From Nitrospira sp. (GTDB lineage Bacteria > Nitrospirota > Nitrospiria > Nitrospirales > Nitrospiraceae), in assembly GCA_029194665.1 (NCBI GenBank), contig JARFXO010000003.1, positions 310,001 to 374,000 of the forward strand: a stretch of DNA of 64,000 nucleotides, read 5' to 3'. Of this stretch, positions 23,138-31,836 are shown piece by piece. The notes beneath the pieces were generated by a model. The model searched no databases, had not been told where the DNA came from, and worked only from the letters and a program-made list of their open reading frames with translations. Position 1 is the first letter of the stretch, and the number at the start of each line of letters is the position of its first letter. A program made the position numbers and the translations under genes.

Positions 23138-24460
23138 CTAGGTCCAGTCGTGGTTCATGATGGATCGATCCCACCGAGACATTCTTCGTTGGGCAAAGTT
23201 GAGAAACCACGATGTCATATGGGCCTTGGTCACAGGAAGAGGAAGTCTTCTCAGCATAGACATTGGAGAGAAAAAACGACTGTACATCGTCCTGATGCGT
23301 TCATCGAGTTCCGAGGCCGAACAGTTCTTCGGCTTGATTTCACAGGAGTTGCCTGGCCATCGATTCAGTTGCGTTTCGTCAATGAGGCGATGATCGGTTC
23401 TGAACCGGTCATAGAGAGGCGTCCCCTTGTGCGGACGGAGCGTATAAAAATACGCCACCGGGACCTTGTGATGTTCAAGGAACGCGAGCGTTGTGTCGAA
23501 GGCTTCCGGACTCTCTTCGTCGTAGCCGAACACAAAATTCATGGAGTAGCTGATGCCCCGTTTGCGCAGGTTTGTGATGATCTCCTCATATTGGTCCACC
23601 TTATTGAATTTCTTGTTCATGGCGGCCAGTACCTCACGGCTGATACTTTCCATGCCCATATTCACATGAAGCAACCCGCTCCTCTTGGCGAGATCCATGA
23701 ACTCCTGATCTCGGCATAGGTACGCAGTCCACAGGGTTGACCAGCGTATCTTCAGGGGAATCAACGCTTCCATGAGCTCCATCGAGTGGTCCTTTTTCCC
23801 AGCGAACATACTATCTGCGAAAAAGACGTTCTTGGCCTTGATGTGTCTGATCTCCTCGACGATCTCCTGAACCGGGCGAAATCGATAGCGCGTGCCCACA
23901 TAAAAACGTTCTGAGCAGAACTCGCACTTGAAAGGACATCCTCTGGAAGATTGGACGGAATAGGTTTGCACCCATCGAGGTGCCCTGCCGGTCATCAACT
24001 CATACCGCGGCAGGGGTAACCCTTTGAGGTCGTGTGGGGCATTCGCACGGTAGAACTTTTTGAGTCTTCCTGCTGCCGCATCGTGCAACATCATCGGCCA
24101 AATATCTTCACCCTCTCCGATTCCGACGGCATCACAATGTTCGGCGGCTTCGTCGCTATGGAAAAAGGTGTGGGGACCTCCCATTATCACAGGAATACCC
24201 CTGTCTCTGAACTTACGCGCGATATCGTATGCACGGAAGGAATTGATCGTCCATGCGGTAATGGCCACCACGTCTACCGAGGCATCAAAGTTGATGTCCA
24301 TCACCTGTTCGTCGACCAATTCAACGCGCCAATCGCGGGGTGTCAGCGCTGCAAGATAAGGGAGGGTGAGGCCTGCGAGGGTTCGGCTCTTGGTTTTATA
24401 GAGGGAGAAATCCGACTTGTCTCGATAGTGGGATGGCTGAACAATTAGGATCTTGTGCAT
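23138..24460 (-). CDS. B12-binding-domain radical SAM protein
   Basis: About 440 residues from MHKILIVQPSHYRDKSDFSL (ATG near 24460). An N-terminal Rossmann-like B12-binding domain (WRVELVDEQVMDINFDASVD, VVAITAWTINSFRAYDIARK, VIMGGPHTFFHSDEA) is followed by the radical SAM cluster motif RGCPFKCEFCSERFY (CxxxCxxC) and TIM-barrel elements (ILINMGMES-like HVNMGMESISREVLAAMNKK, NFVFGYDEESPEAFD). Similar proteins methylate or rearrange lipids, hopanoids or antibiotics; the substrate cannot be told here. No partner gene is adjacent. Confidence 0.9.
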   Translation of the reverse strand: MHKILIVQPSHYRDKSDFSLYKTKSRTLAGLTLPYLAALTPRDWRVELVDEQVMDINFDASVDVVAITAWTINSFRAYDIARKFRDRGIPVIMGGPHTFFHSDEAAEHCDAVGIGEGEDIWPMMLHDAAAGRLKKFYRANAPHDLKGLPLPRYELMTGRAPRWVQTYSVQSSRGCPFKCEFCSERFYVGTRYRFRPVQEIVEEIRHIKAKNVFFADSMFAGKKDHSMELMEALIPLKIRWSTLWTAYLCRDQEFMDLAKRSGLLHVNMGMESISREVLAAMNKKFNKVDQYEEIITNLRKRGISYSMNFVFGYDEESPEAFDTTLAFLEHHKVPVAYFYTLRPHKGTPLYDRFRTDHRLIDETQLNRWPGNSCEIKPKNCSASELDERIRTMYSRFFSPMSMLRRLPLPVTKAHMTSWFLNFAQRRMSRWDRSIMNHDWT

Positions 24461-24655
24461 GCTCGGCCTCCTTGCACCTTGGTGGTACCTTTCTAGGACT
24501 GAGTGGCGTGTAATCATCCGTAAATCTGCTGTCTCATGTCAAGACTAAGGGAAGCAAAGGGACAGGAATCTGTTCATGAGATCCGCATAACGCGCAACCG
24601 CATGGTCGAACGCTGGTCGCGGCTCTAGCGGTCGTTCCTATGCTGCCGGCCTCGC

Positions 24656-25396
24656 TCATCCCAACTTGCCGAGGCGCGCTTGGAGTATGCTGATTGCGGC
24701 GACGGCGGCCGTTTCAGCTCTCAAGATCTGCCGACCAAGGGTAATGGGTACGACTTTCGCCTCCTCGGCTATTTGGACTTCTTCTTTGCTCCAGCCTCCC
24801 TCCGGTCCGATCAAGACCAGCAGGGAGCCGGTCACGTCTTGCGGTAGCTCGACTGTTTGTAAAGTCTTGCCTTCCCGTCGCTCGACAAGCATGAGCGTGA
24901 TCGTGCTGGTCTCACGGCCGGCCAAAAGTGCCGCGAGGGATCCTGTCGGAGAGATCGTGGGCACGCGCCACTGTTCAGACTGCTGAGCTGCTTCTAAGGC
25001 GATGCGTCGCCATCTGGCAAGCTGATGGCCCACGCGATCGGCTTTGAGCTGTACCACACTGTGTCGGCTTTCCATCGGCACGAGTTCATCCATGCCCAGC
25101 TCGGTAGCTTTCTGAATGACCCAGTCCATTTTCTCGCCTTTGAGTAACGCCTGTCCCAGTATCAAAAAAGGGGAAATCGGCGCCGGCTGGGTGATGGTCT
25201 CGATGATTCGTCCGGTCAAATGCTGCTTTGTGACCGCCGTGATTTCAGTACGATAGTGGTGGCTCACTCCATCGCCGAAGAGGACGATTTCGCCGACTCG
25301 TATGCGCAAGCTGTCTCGGAGGTGGACAAGCACCTCGCCGGTGGCCGATATCGCTTGCCGGCTCATGCACTCAGGCGGAACGAAAAACACAGGCAT
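24656..25396 (-). CDS. rsmE: 16S rRNA (uracil-1498-N3)-methyltransferase RsmE
   Basis: 246 residues. A PUA-like N-terminus (HLRDSLRIRVGEIVLFGDGV) is followed by a SPOUT/trefoil-knot domain: KATELGMDELVPMESRHSVV, RWRRIALEAAQQSEQWRVP, LLVLIGPEGGWSKEEVQIAE and the SAM knot ITLGRQILRAETAAVAAISI. It methylates U1498 in the decoding region. It lies 41 nt after dnaJ on the same strand, the common dnaJ-rsmE order. Confidence 0.97.
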   Translation of the reverse strand: MPVFFVPPECMSRQAISATGEVLVHLRDSLRIRVGEIVLFGDGVSHHYRTEITAVTKQHLTGRIIETITQPAPISPFLILGQALLKGEKMDWVIQKATELGMDELVPMESRHSVVQLKADRVGHQLARWRRIALEAAQQSEQWRVPTISPTGSLAALLAGRETSTITLMLVERREGKTLQTVELPQDVTGSLLVLIGPEGGWSKEEVQIAEEAKVVPITLGRQILRAETAAVAAISILQARLGKLG

Positions 25397-25437
25397 GCGG
25401 GAGCTCTGTGGGTTGCAACCGGATGGGGAGGGGCAGA

Positions 25438-26571
25438 TTACTCGAAGAAGGTCTTCATTTTATCGAAGAAGCCCTCGTCGTTGGCTTCCATGGTCATGCC
25501 GCTTTCTTTCGCGTACTCCATCAGCAGTTCTTTTTGTCTGGGCGTCAATTTGGTGGGAATTTTGACCTTGATCGTATAGACCTGGTCGCCTGTCGAGCCT
25601 CCCTTCAGGCTGGGAATCCCCAAGCCTTTAATCCGAAGGACCTTGTCATGTTGTGTGCCGGGCGGCACTTTAATGATGGTTTCTCCCTTGAGGGTCGGGA
25701 CTTCCACTTTTCCACCGAGAACGGCTGTGACAAGGTTGATCGGCACATCGCAGGCGATATCGAGGCCCTTGCGATGAAAAATTTGATGGGGTTTAACAGT
25801 CACGGCTACGTAGAGGTCGCCGGGAGGCCCACCGTTGGGACCATGCTCTCCTTCATTGGAGAGACGAAGTCGCATGCCGGTCTCTATGCCGGCTGGGATA
25901 TGGACGGCGATGGTGCGCTCTTTGTAAACCCGTTGACGCCCCTGGCAGGTCGAGCAGGGTTCCGTGACAAAGTGGCCGGTGCCTTCACATTGACCACAGG
26001 GTCGGCTGACACTGAAGAACCCCTGCTGAAAGCGTAGTTGGCCTGCGCCTTTGCAGCTGGCGCATGGTTTGATGGCCGCCGCCGACTTTGCGCCGGTCCC
26101 TTTGCAGTCGACGCAAATTTCCCAGCGCGGGATCTTGAGTTTGGCCTCTTTCCCGTAGACGGCTTCCTCAAACGTGATTTCGAGGTTGTATTGGAGATCG
26201 TTGCCACGTTCAGCACGAGTTGCCCCGCCTCCTCGCGCTTGGCCGAAAAAATCCTCGAAGATGTCATTGAACACATCCCCGAATCCGCCGCGTCCGAAAT
26301 CAAACCCTTCAAAACCAGGCCCACCTTGCTGTGCGCCGGCATGGCCGAACATGTCGTAGCGCTTTCGCTTTTCCTGATCGCTCAGTATTTCGTAGGCTTC
26401 GTTGATTTCTTTGAATTTTTCTTCGGCGGACTTCTTCTGATGGTCGCCGGCGTGGAGATCCGGATGGTGCTGGCGGGCTAGTTTCCGGTACGCCTTCTTC
26501 AGCTCGTCGTCGGAGACGTTCCGATCAACACCGAGTGTTTCGTAGTAATCGCGTTTTGACACGGATGCCAT
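25438..26571 (-). CDS. dnaJ: Chaperone DnaJ
   Basis: 377 residues from [15 protein letters not shown]. The J-domain has [13 protein letters not shown] with the HPD triad that stimulates DnaK ATPase. A Gly/Phe-rich linker ([19 protein letters not shown]) follows, then four zinc-finger repeats ([32 protein letters not shown]; the last lacks the final Gly) and the C-terminal client-binding domains. It lies downstream of dnaK in the grpE-dnaK-dnaJ-rsmE unit. A longer frame starting at 26610 is less likely. Confidence 0.97.
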   Translation of the reverse strand: MASVSKRDYYETLGVDRNVSDDELKKAYRKLARQHHPDLHAGDHQKKSAEEKFKEINEAYEILSDQEKRKRYDMFGHAGAQQGGPGFEGFDFGRGGFGDVFNDIFEDFFGQARGGGATRAERGNDLQYNLEITFEEAVYGKEAKLKIPRWEICVDCKGTGAKSAAAIKPCASCKGAGQLRFQQGFFSVSRPCGQCEGTGHFVTEPCSTCQGRQRVYKERTIAVHIPAGIETGMRLRLSNEGEHGPNGGPPGDLYVAVTVKPHQIFHRKGLDIACDVPINLVTAVLGGKVEVPTLKGETIIKVPPGTQHDKVLRIKGLGIPSLKGGSTGDQVYTIKVKIPTKLTPRQKELLMEYAKESGMTMEANDEGFFDKMKTFFE

Positions 26572-26645
26572 TGTGCTCAAAATGCATTGATGAACCGAGT
26601 TCCCGATCAAGCCGAAAACTCGGTTCTCTGATGCGCTATTCTATG

Positions 26646-28568
26646 CTATTTCCTGTCTTTGTCTACTTCTTCAAATTCTGCGTCCACGACTTTCTCGTCG
26701 GTCTTGGTCTCGCCGGCACTGCTGTCCGGAGACGAAGCGCCAGGCTGCGGGCCTGGAGATGCGGCGGCTTTCTTATACATCTCCTCGGCTAACTTATGTG
26801 ATGCCGTCATGAGCGATTGAGTCGCTGATTCGATGGCCTCGGCATCGGTACCCTCGAGCGCCTTCTTGACGGCTGCGACGGCATCCTGGATTTTTGTCTT
26901 TTCCTCAGCGGAGACTTTGTCACCGTATTCCGTGATGTTTTTCTCGGTTTGATAGACCAGACTATCCGCCTGGTTCTTGGCTTCCGCCAATTTACGGCGT
27001 TTTTTGTCGTCTTCGGTGTGCGACTGCGCGTCTCGGACGAGCTTTTCGACTTCGTCTTTGCTGAGACCGCTGGAAGCCGTGATCTTGATGGATTGTTCTT
27101 TCTGGGTGGCCAGATCCTTAGCCGATACGTGCACGATGCCGTTGGCATCGATATCGAACGTCACTTCAATCTGCGGCATGCCGCGAGGCGCCGGTGGAAT
27201 GCCGACCAAGTCGAACTGCCCAAGTAGTTTGTTGTCATTCGCCATTTCCCGTTCGCCTTGGAAGACGCGGATGGTGACGGCCGTTTGATTATCGGCTGCC
27301 GTCGAGAACACCTGGCTCTTTTTGGTCGGAACGGTCGTGTTACGCTCGATGAGCTTGGTGAATACGCCCCCCAGCGTCTCAATGCCCAACGACAATGGAG
27401 TCACATCGAGGAGCAGAACGTCCTTGACCTCTCCTTTGAGGACTCCGCCTTGGATGCCGGCCCCAATGGCGACGACTTCGTCGGGATTCACTCCACGGTG
27501 TGGTTCCTTTCCGAAGAAGTCCTTCACCGCTTGGATCACTTTCGGCATGCGGGTCATGCCGCCGACCAGCACGATTTCTTGGATATCCTTGGCGGTGACG
27601 CCTGCGTCGGACAAGGCCTTACGGCAAGGCTCGATCGTGCGCAGAATCAAGTCGTCCACCAGCTGTTCGAGCTTGGCTCGCGTCAGTTTCGTGACCATGT
27701 GCTTGGGACCGCTGGCATCGGCTGTGATGAAGGGCAGGTTGAGTTCTGTTTCTTGGGACGATGACAGCTCGATCTTGGCCCGTTCCGCCGATTCTTTCAG
27801 GCGTTGAAGCGCCATTCGGTCTTTCCGCAGATCGATGCCCTGATCTTTTTTGAACTCATCGACCAGCCAATCCATCACGCGTTGATCGAAGTCATCACCC
27901 CCGAGATAGGTATCACCATTGGTGGATTTCACCTCGAAGACGCCTTCCCCGATTTCAAGCACGGAGATATCGAAGGTCCCGCCGCCCAGATCGTACACGG
28001 CAATCCGTTCGTCTTTCTTCTTGTCAAGGCCGTAGGCGAGGGAGGCAGCTGTCGGTTCATTGATGATACGCAGGACGTTCAGACCGGCAATCTGGCCGGC
28101 ATCTTTGGTTGCCTGGCGCTGGCTGTCGTCAAAATAGGCAGGGACAGTCACAACGGCCTCAGTGACCTTTTCGCCGAGGTAGTCCTCAGCGGTCTGCCGC
28201 ATTTTCTGCAGGATCATCGCTGAGATTTCCGGTGGGCTATAGCGCTTGCCGCGCAATTCCACGTGGGCATCGCCGTTGTCGGCCTCAACGACTTTATAGG
28301 GGAGCCGCTTCAGGGCTTCTTGAACCTCACGGCTCTTGAACTTGCGGCCCATCAGGCGCTTGACGGAGAAAATAGTGTTCTCGGGGTTGGTAATCGCTTG
28401 CCGTTTTGCGATTTGCCCGACCAGCCGTTCACTTTTATCGGTGATGGCAACGACGGAAGGAGTGGTCCGGCTCCCTTCGGCGTTGGCGATCACGACGGGG
28501 TCTCCGCCGCTCATAATCGCCACACAAGAGTTGGTGGTCCCGAGATCGATACCGATGACTTTACCCAT
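26646..28568 (-). CDS. dnaK: Chaperone DnaK
   Basis: 640 residues. The nucleotide-binding domain contains [69 protein letters not shown] and [14 protein letters not shown]. The linker [15 protein letters not shown] and the substrate domain follow, ending with an acidic tail ([13 protein letters not shown]) typical of DnaK. It works with DnaJ and GrpE encoded on either side. Confidence 0.99.
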   Translation of the reverse strand: MGKVIGIDLGTTNSCVAIMSGGDPVVIANAEGSRTTPSVVAITDKSERLVGQIAKRQAITNPENTIFSVKRLMGRKFKSREVQEALKRLPYKVVEADNGDAHVELRGKRYSPPEISAMILQKMRQTAEDYLGEKVTEAVVTVPAYFDDSQRQATKDAGQIAGLNVLRIINEPTAASLAYGLDKKKDERIAVYDLGGGTFDISVLEIGEGVFEVKSTNGDTYLGGDDFDQRVMDWLVDEFKKDQGIDLRKDRMALQRLKESAERAKIELSSSQETELNLPFITADASGPKHMVTKLTRAKLEQLVDDLILRTIEPCRKALSDAGVTAKDIQEIVLVGGMTRMPKVIQAVKDFFGKEPHRGVNPDEVVAIGAGIQGGVLKGEVKDVLLLDVTPLSLGIETLGGVFTKLIERNTTVPTKKSQVFSTAADNQTAVTIRVFQGEREMANDNKLLGQFDLVGIPPAPRGMPQIEVTFDIDANGIVHVSAKDLATQKEQSIKITASSGLSKDEVEKLVRDAQSHTEDDKKRRKLAEAKNQADSLVYQTEKNITEYGDKVSAEEKTKIQDAVAAVKKALEGTDAEAIESATQSLMTASHKLAEEMYKKAAASPGPQPGASSPDSSAGETKTDEKVVDAEFEEVDKDRK

Positions 28569-28609
28569 TGGTGGACTCCTTCCTTCTCGACAACGACGGC
28601 TGACTCAGG

Positions 28610-29191
28610 TCAGTTCGTCGTTGAGTCATATTCGTTTGGACGGGCCGGGCCCGACGAGACACTGACCATTGCCGCCCGCAGTATCCTATCGTGCAACCGA
28701 TACCCTTTTTGAAACTCGTCCAATACTTTATTCGCCGGTACGTCGTTCGACGGCCCGTACGAGACGGCCTGATGTGCGCTTGGGTCGAAGTCCTGGCCGG
28801 ATGTTTCGACCGCCTGCACACCGAATTTTGACAGGATGCCGGATAGTTGCTTGAGTGTCAGTTCCACACCCTGGACGAGCGCCGAATCGCCACTGTTGGT
28901 CTGAGCAGCTTTGATCGCTCGCTCCAGGTTATCGACAACCGACAGCAGCTCTTTGAGAAGCTGTTCATTTCCGAATCGAATCTGCTCACGCTGGTCGCGT
29001 TGTGTCAGCCGTTTATAGTTTTCAAATTCCGCGGCCAGCCGAAGATACTTGTCATTGAGCGCTTTACATTCTTCCGTCTTACCGGCCAATTGTTCCTGAA
29101 CCGAGGGACCTGCATCTGTGACGCGAGAATCTTCCTCTAAGTTCTCAATTGTATTGATGTTTATTTTTTCCTGCGCTTGATCGTCACTCAT
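28610..29191 (-). CDS. grpE: Nucleotide exchange factor GrpE
   Basis: 193 residues: a long N-terminal helix (VQEQLAGKTEECKALNDKYL, RLAAEFENYKRLTQRDQREQ) and the beta domain (GVELTLKQLSGILSKFGVQA, FDPSAHQAVSYGPSNDVPAN, VLDEFQKGYRLHDRILRAAM VSVS). It drives ADP release from DnaK and acts as a thermosensor. First gene of the operon; no hrcA is seen immediately upstream. Confidence 0.96.
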   Translation of the reverse strand: MSDDQAQEKININTIENLEEDSRVTDAGPSVQEQLAGKTEECKALNDKYLRLAAEFENYKRLTQRDQREQIRFGNEQLLKELLSVVDNLERAIKAAQTNSGDSALVQGVELTLKQLSGILSKFGVQAVETSGQDFDPSAHQAVSYGPSNDVPANKVLDEFQKGYRLHDRILRAAMVSVSSGPARPNEYDSTTN

Positions 29192-29212
29192 GCTAATACC
29201 CGTACAAGCGGG

Positions 29213-29240
29213 GAGATATCCATAGAGGGAGTGAAGTCAA
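29213..29240 (-). promoter_or_regulatory. Candidate sigma-70 promoter of grpE-dnaK-dnaJ
   Basis: On the minus strand TTGACT (29235-29240) and TATCTC (29213-29218) are separated by 16 nt, about 20-50 nt upstream of grpE. I see no CIRCE inverted repeat and no sigma-32-type CCCCAT box. Confidence 0.35.
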
Positions 29241-29281
29241 CAGATAAAGGGAAAATAAAATGATGCGGGTACTGAGGGGGG

Positions 29282-30084
29282 CTAGACCCAGTGCTTCAGG
29301 CTCGTGCCTCGCGCACGGCGATAGAGGAGTTCAAGCCCATGAAGGGTCAAAAACGGTTCAATATGTTGAATTGATCGCGCCTCCGGCGCAATCACCGGTG
29401 CTAATCCACCGGTTGCGATCACATATGATGTGCGCCCCATTTCACCTTCCATGCGCTGAACAAGCGTATCCACGAGGCCGGCGTAGCCGAAGATGAGCCC
29501 CGACTGAATATCGGTTCCAATGACCGGCAGTATCGGTTCCAATGACGGTCTTGGGCCGGGCGAGCTCAACTTTGCTTTGCAGCCCTTGAGAACAGGGCTT
29601 CCGCAGAAATAGTCAGGCCAGGCGCGATCACGCCTCCAAGATACTCCGCATCGCGGTTGACCGCACAGAACGTCGTGGCTGTGCCGAAATCGACGATGAT
29701 GAGGTCGCGGCGAAACTTCTCATAGGCCGCGGCCGCATTCACAATACGGTCGCTTCCGATCTCTTTCGGATTCGAGTAGTTGAGCGTTAAGCCGGTATCC
29801 ATGTCGGATGAGACGGTGATGGGCCTGCAGCCGAAGGACGTTTCAATCATTGATTCAAACGTGTCCGTGAGTGCGGGAACGACGCTGGAGATGATCGCAC
29901 CGGTGATGTGTTCTGGGATGCGCCCGTCTCGGGTCATGAGGCTGAGGCAAAGGACGCCGTACTCATCGGCAGTGGTCTTAGGATCGGTCGCCAACCGCCA
30001 ATGAGTCAACAGGGTCGATCCGTCAAAGATTCCCGCGACAACGTTGGTATTTCCGATATCGATGGCTAAGAGCATCCGCCCCAT
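29282..30084 (-). pseudogene. coaX: Type III pantothenate kinase split by frameshifts
   Basis: The first part (30084-29566) reads LLAIDIGNTNVVAGIFDG, GSDRIVNAAAAYEKFRRDLI, IVDFGTATTFCAVNRDAEYL, GGVIAPGLTISAEALFSRAA, and stops after KQS. The second part (to 29282) supplies QSGLIFGYAGLVDTLVQRM and ATGGLAPVIAPEARSI. Between them the expected KVELARPKTVIGTDT is present in a third frame, followed by a 22-bp tandem duplication (GTCATTGGAACCGATA occurs twice, about 29511-29554). A 1-nt gain (or 2-nt loss) plus the duplication throw the frame. A TTG overlapping the first stop (TTGA) could restart the second half. It is last in valS-nadC-birA-coaX. Confidence 0.8.
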
Positions 30085-30108
30085 TCTACTCGGCCTCGTG
30101 TTCTTTCG

Positions 30109-30948
30109 CTACTCTCGCAGATGAACGACATCGGCTGCACGGACCTCGACGAGAGACCGCGGTTGTGATGGAGAGGGAGATGACAAGGGGTTAACTTGCA
30201 ACGCGCCGTCGGGAGAAAGAGCTTCGGCGATGCCGACGATCGCTCGATCATTCGTGAACCGGACGCGAACTCGGCGTCCCAGTGTGGCACAGCGAGTTGT
30301 ATAAGCTTGGTGTAACCGGACCACTCCATGAGTCCGAAGCTCCTCAAGACCATGTTCAACCTCCAGAAGCAGTTGAGCGATGAGCCGATTCCGGTCGATT
30401 GGTCGTCGTGAAGCTTCAATCAATGAGGCCGCGATCGGTCGCAAGTCCTCCGGAAAAGTCACCGGGGGGACATTCACGTTGAGTCCGATCCCAATGACCA
30501 CGACCGGGTCATTAGTTGTGGCGAAGCTGCTCTCGCAGAGAATTCCGCCGACTTTGCGATCATGGAGAAGCAGGTCGTTCGGCCACTTCAGCGAAAGGGA
30601 TATAGCCGCCATCTGTTGAACGGCCTCGGTCACGGCAAGTGCGCTGACGAGCGGCACCCAGGATAGCCATTGCGAAAGGGAAAGACTTTGCCCCGTCCCT
30701 CGTATGATGACAGAGCAATAGATGTTCAGCCCAGGCGGAGAGAACCAGGTGCGCCCATGTCGGCCGTAGCCGCCGGACTGGCTCTCAGCAATGACGACGG
30801 TGCCGTGCGGTGCGCCCGCTCGAACCAGTGAAGCCGCCTCGGTGTTGGTTGAGGGCAAATCTTGGTGGAGATACAAGACGTGACCAAGTGATGTGGTCGC
30901 AAGGGTACTACGAATACTATCGATATTGAGTAGGGTGGCGGACAGCAT
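30109..30948 (-). CDS. birA: Biotin--[acetyl-CoA carboxylase] ligase
   Basis: 279 residues. Catalytic domain motifs: LPSTNTEAASLVRAGAPHGT, VVIAESQSGGYGRHGRTWFS (biotinyl-AMP loop, GRHGRxW), LSLKWPNDLLLHDRKVGGIL and VVIGIGLNVNVPP, plus the C-terminal SH3-like domain (RVRFTNDRAIVGIAEALSPD GAL). There is no N-terminal HTH, so it is a group I ligase without repressor function. It starts 3 nt after nadC. Confidence 0.95.
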   Translation of the reverse strand: MLSATLLNIDSIRSTLATTSLGHVLYLHQDLPSTNTEAASLVRAGAPHGTVVIAESQSGGYGRHGRTWFSPPGLNIYCSVIIRGTGQSLSLSQWLSWVPLVSALAVTEAVQQMAAISLSLKWPNDLLLHDRKVGGILCESSFATTNDPVVVIGIGLNVNVPPVTFPEDLRPIAASLIEASRRPIDRNRLIAQLLLEVEHGLEELRTHGVVRLHQAYTTRCATLGRRVRVRFTNDRAIVGIAEALSPDGALQVNPLSSPSPSQPRSLVEVRAADVVHLRE

Positions 30949-30951
30949 CGA

Positions 30952-31833
30952 CTACACACGCGGGCGTCGTGGAGGCCGAGCCAAGGTCGTGACAAGGCTG
31001 ACCGTTACTGCCGGAGCAGAATGGGTGAGGGCTCCGATGGAGATGCGATCGGCGCCCGCTGCTGCCATGGCTCGGACGTTCTTAAGAGTGATGCCGCCCG
31101 ACACTTCCACCAGGGCTTGCTTCTTGATCAATGCCACGGCACGTCGAACCAAGTCCGGAGCCATGTTGTCCAGGAGAATAATATCGGGCTTTCCTGCGAG
31201 CGCCTGTCGAACATCAGAGAGAGATTCTACCTCGACAATAATCGGGAGCATGCTTGACCGATGAGCATGTGCCGATCGGCATGCCCGTTCAACCGGTCGT
31301 CGGTTGCGTCGGAGGAGGGCCAGATGGTTATCTTTGATCAAAATGCCATCACTTAGTGATCGGCGATGGTTGATCCCACCGCCGAGCGAAACGGCCCACT
31401 TCTGAAGTGCGCGCCAGCCCGGAAGCGTTTTCCTGGTATCCAGGATCTTGGCAGGGTAGCCGCGCACGGCTCGGCAGAACCGTTGCGTTAAGGAGGCGAT
31501 CCCGGACAGGTGTTGAAGAAAATTCAGGGCGACCCGTTCGGCCCGTAGGATGGACCGCCCATCGCCTTCGATATGCAAGAGTACCTCTCCATTCATAGCT
31601 CGGTCGCCGTCGTGTTTGACGACCGACAGCCGCAGGGAAGGATCGACCAGGAGAAAGGTCTGAACCGCTGCGGCCATTCCGGCCACAACCACCTGTTGTT
31701 GCGCGATGATCTCGGCGCGAGCAGGCACCGGAGAGGGGAAAAGCGATGCTGTCGTGGCATCTCCCTGAGCCAGGTCTTCTTCAAGTCCCTGACGTACGAC
31801 TCGCCGGATGTCTGCGGCAGGGAGGGTGGCCAT
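30952..31833 (-). CDS. nadC: Nicotinate-nucleotide pyrophosphorylase (carboxylating)
   Basis: 293 residues. Motifs: RQGLEEDLAQGDATTASLFP, ILRAERVALNFLQHLSGIAS, ILDTRKTLPGWRALQKWAVS, LGGGINHRRSLSDGILIKDN, IIVEVESLSDVRQAL, ILLDNMAPDLVRRAV and VEVSGGITLKNVRAMAAAGA. It converts quinolinate and PRPP to nicotinate mononucleotide in de novo NAD synthesis. Spaced 3 nt from both valS and birA on the same strand. Confidence 0.97.
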   Translation of the reverse strand: MATLPAADIRRVVRQGLEEDLAQGDATTASLFPSPVPARAEIIAQQQVVVAGMAAAVQTFLLVDPSLRLSVVKHDGDRAMNGEVLLHIEGDGRSILRAERVALNFLQHLSGIASLTQRFCRAVRGYPAKILDTRKTLPGWRALQKWAVSLGGGINHRRSLSDGILIKDNHLALLRRNRRPVERACRSAHAHRSSMLPIIVEVESLSDVRQALAGKPDIILLDNMAPDLVRRAVALIKKQALVEVSGGITLKNVRAMAAAGADRISIGALTHSAPAVTVSLVTTLARPPRRPRV

Positions 31834-31836
31834 CTG

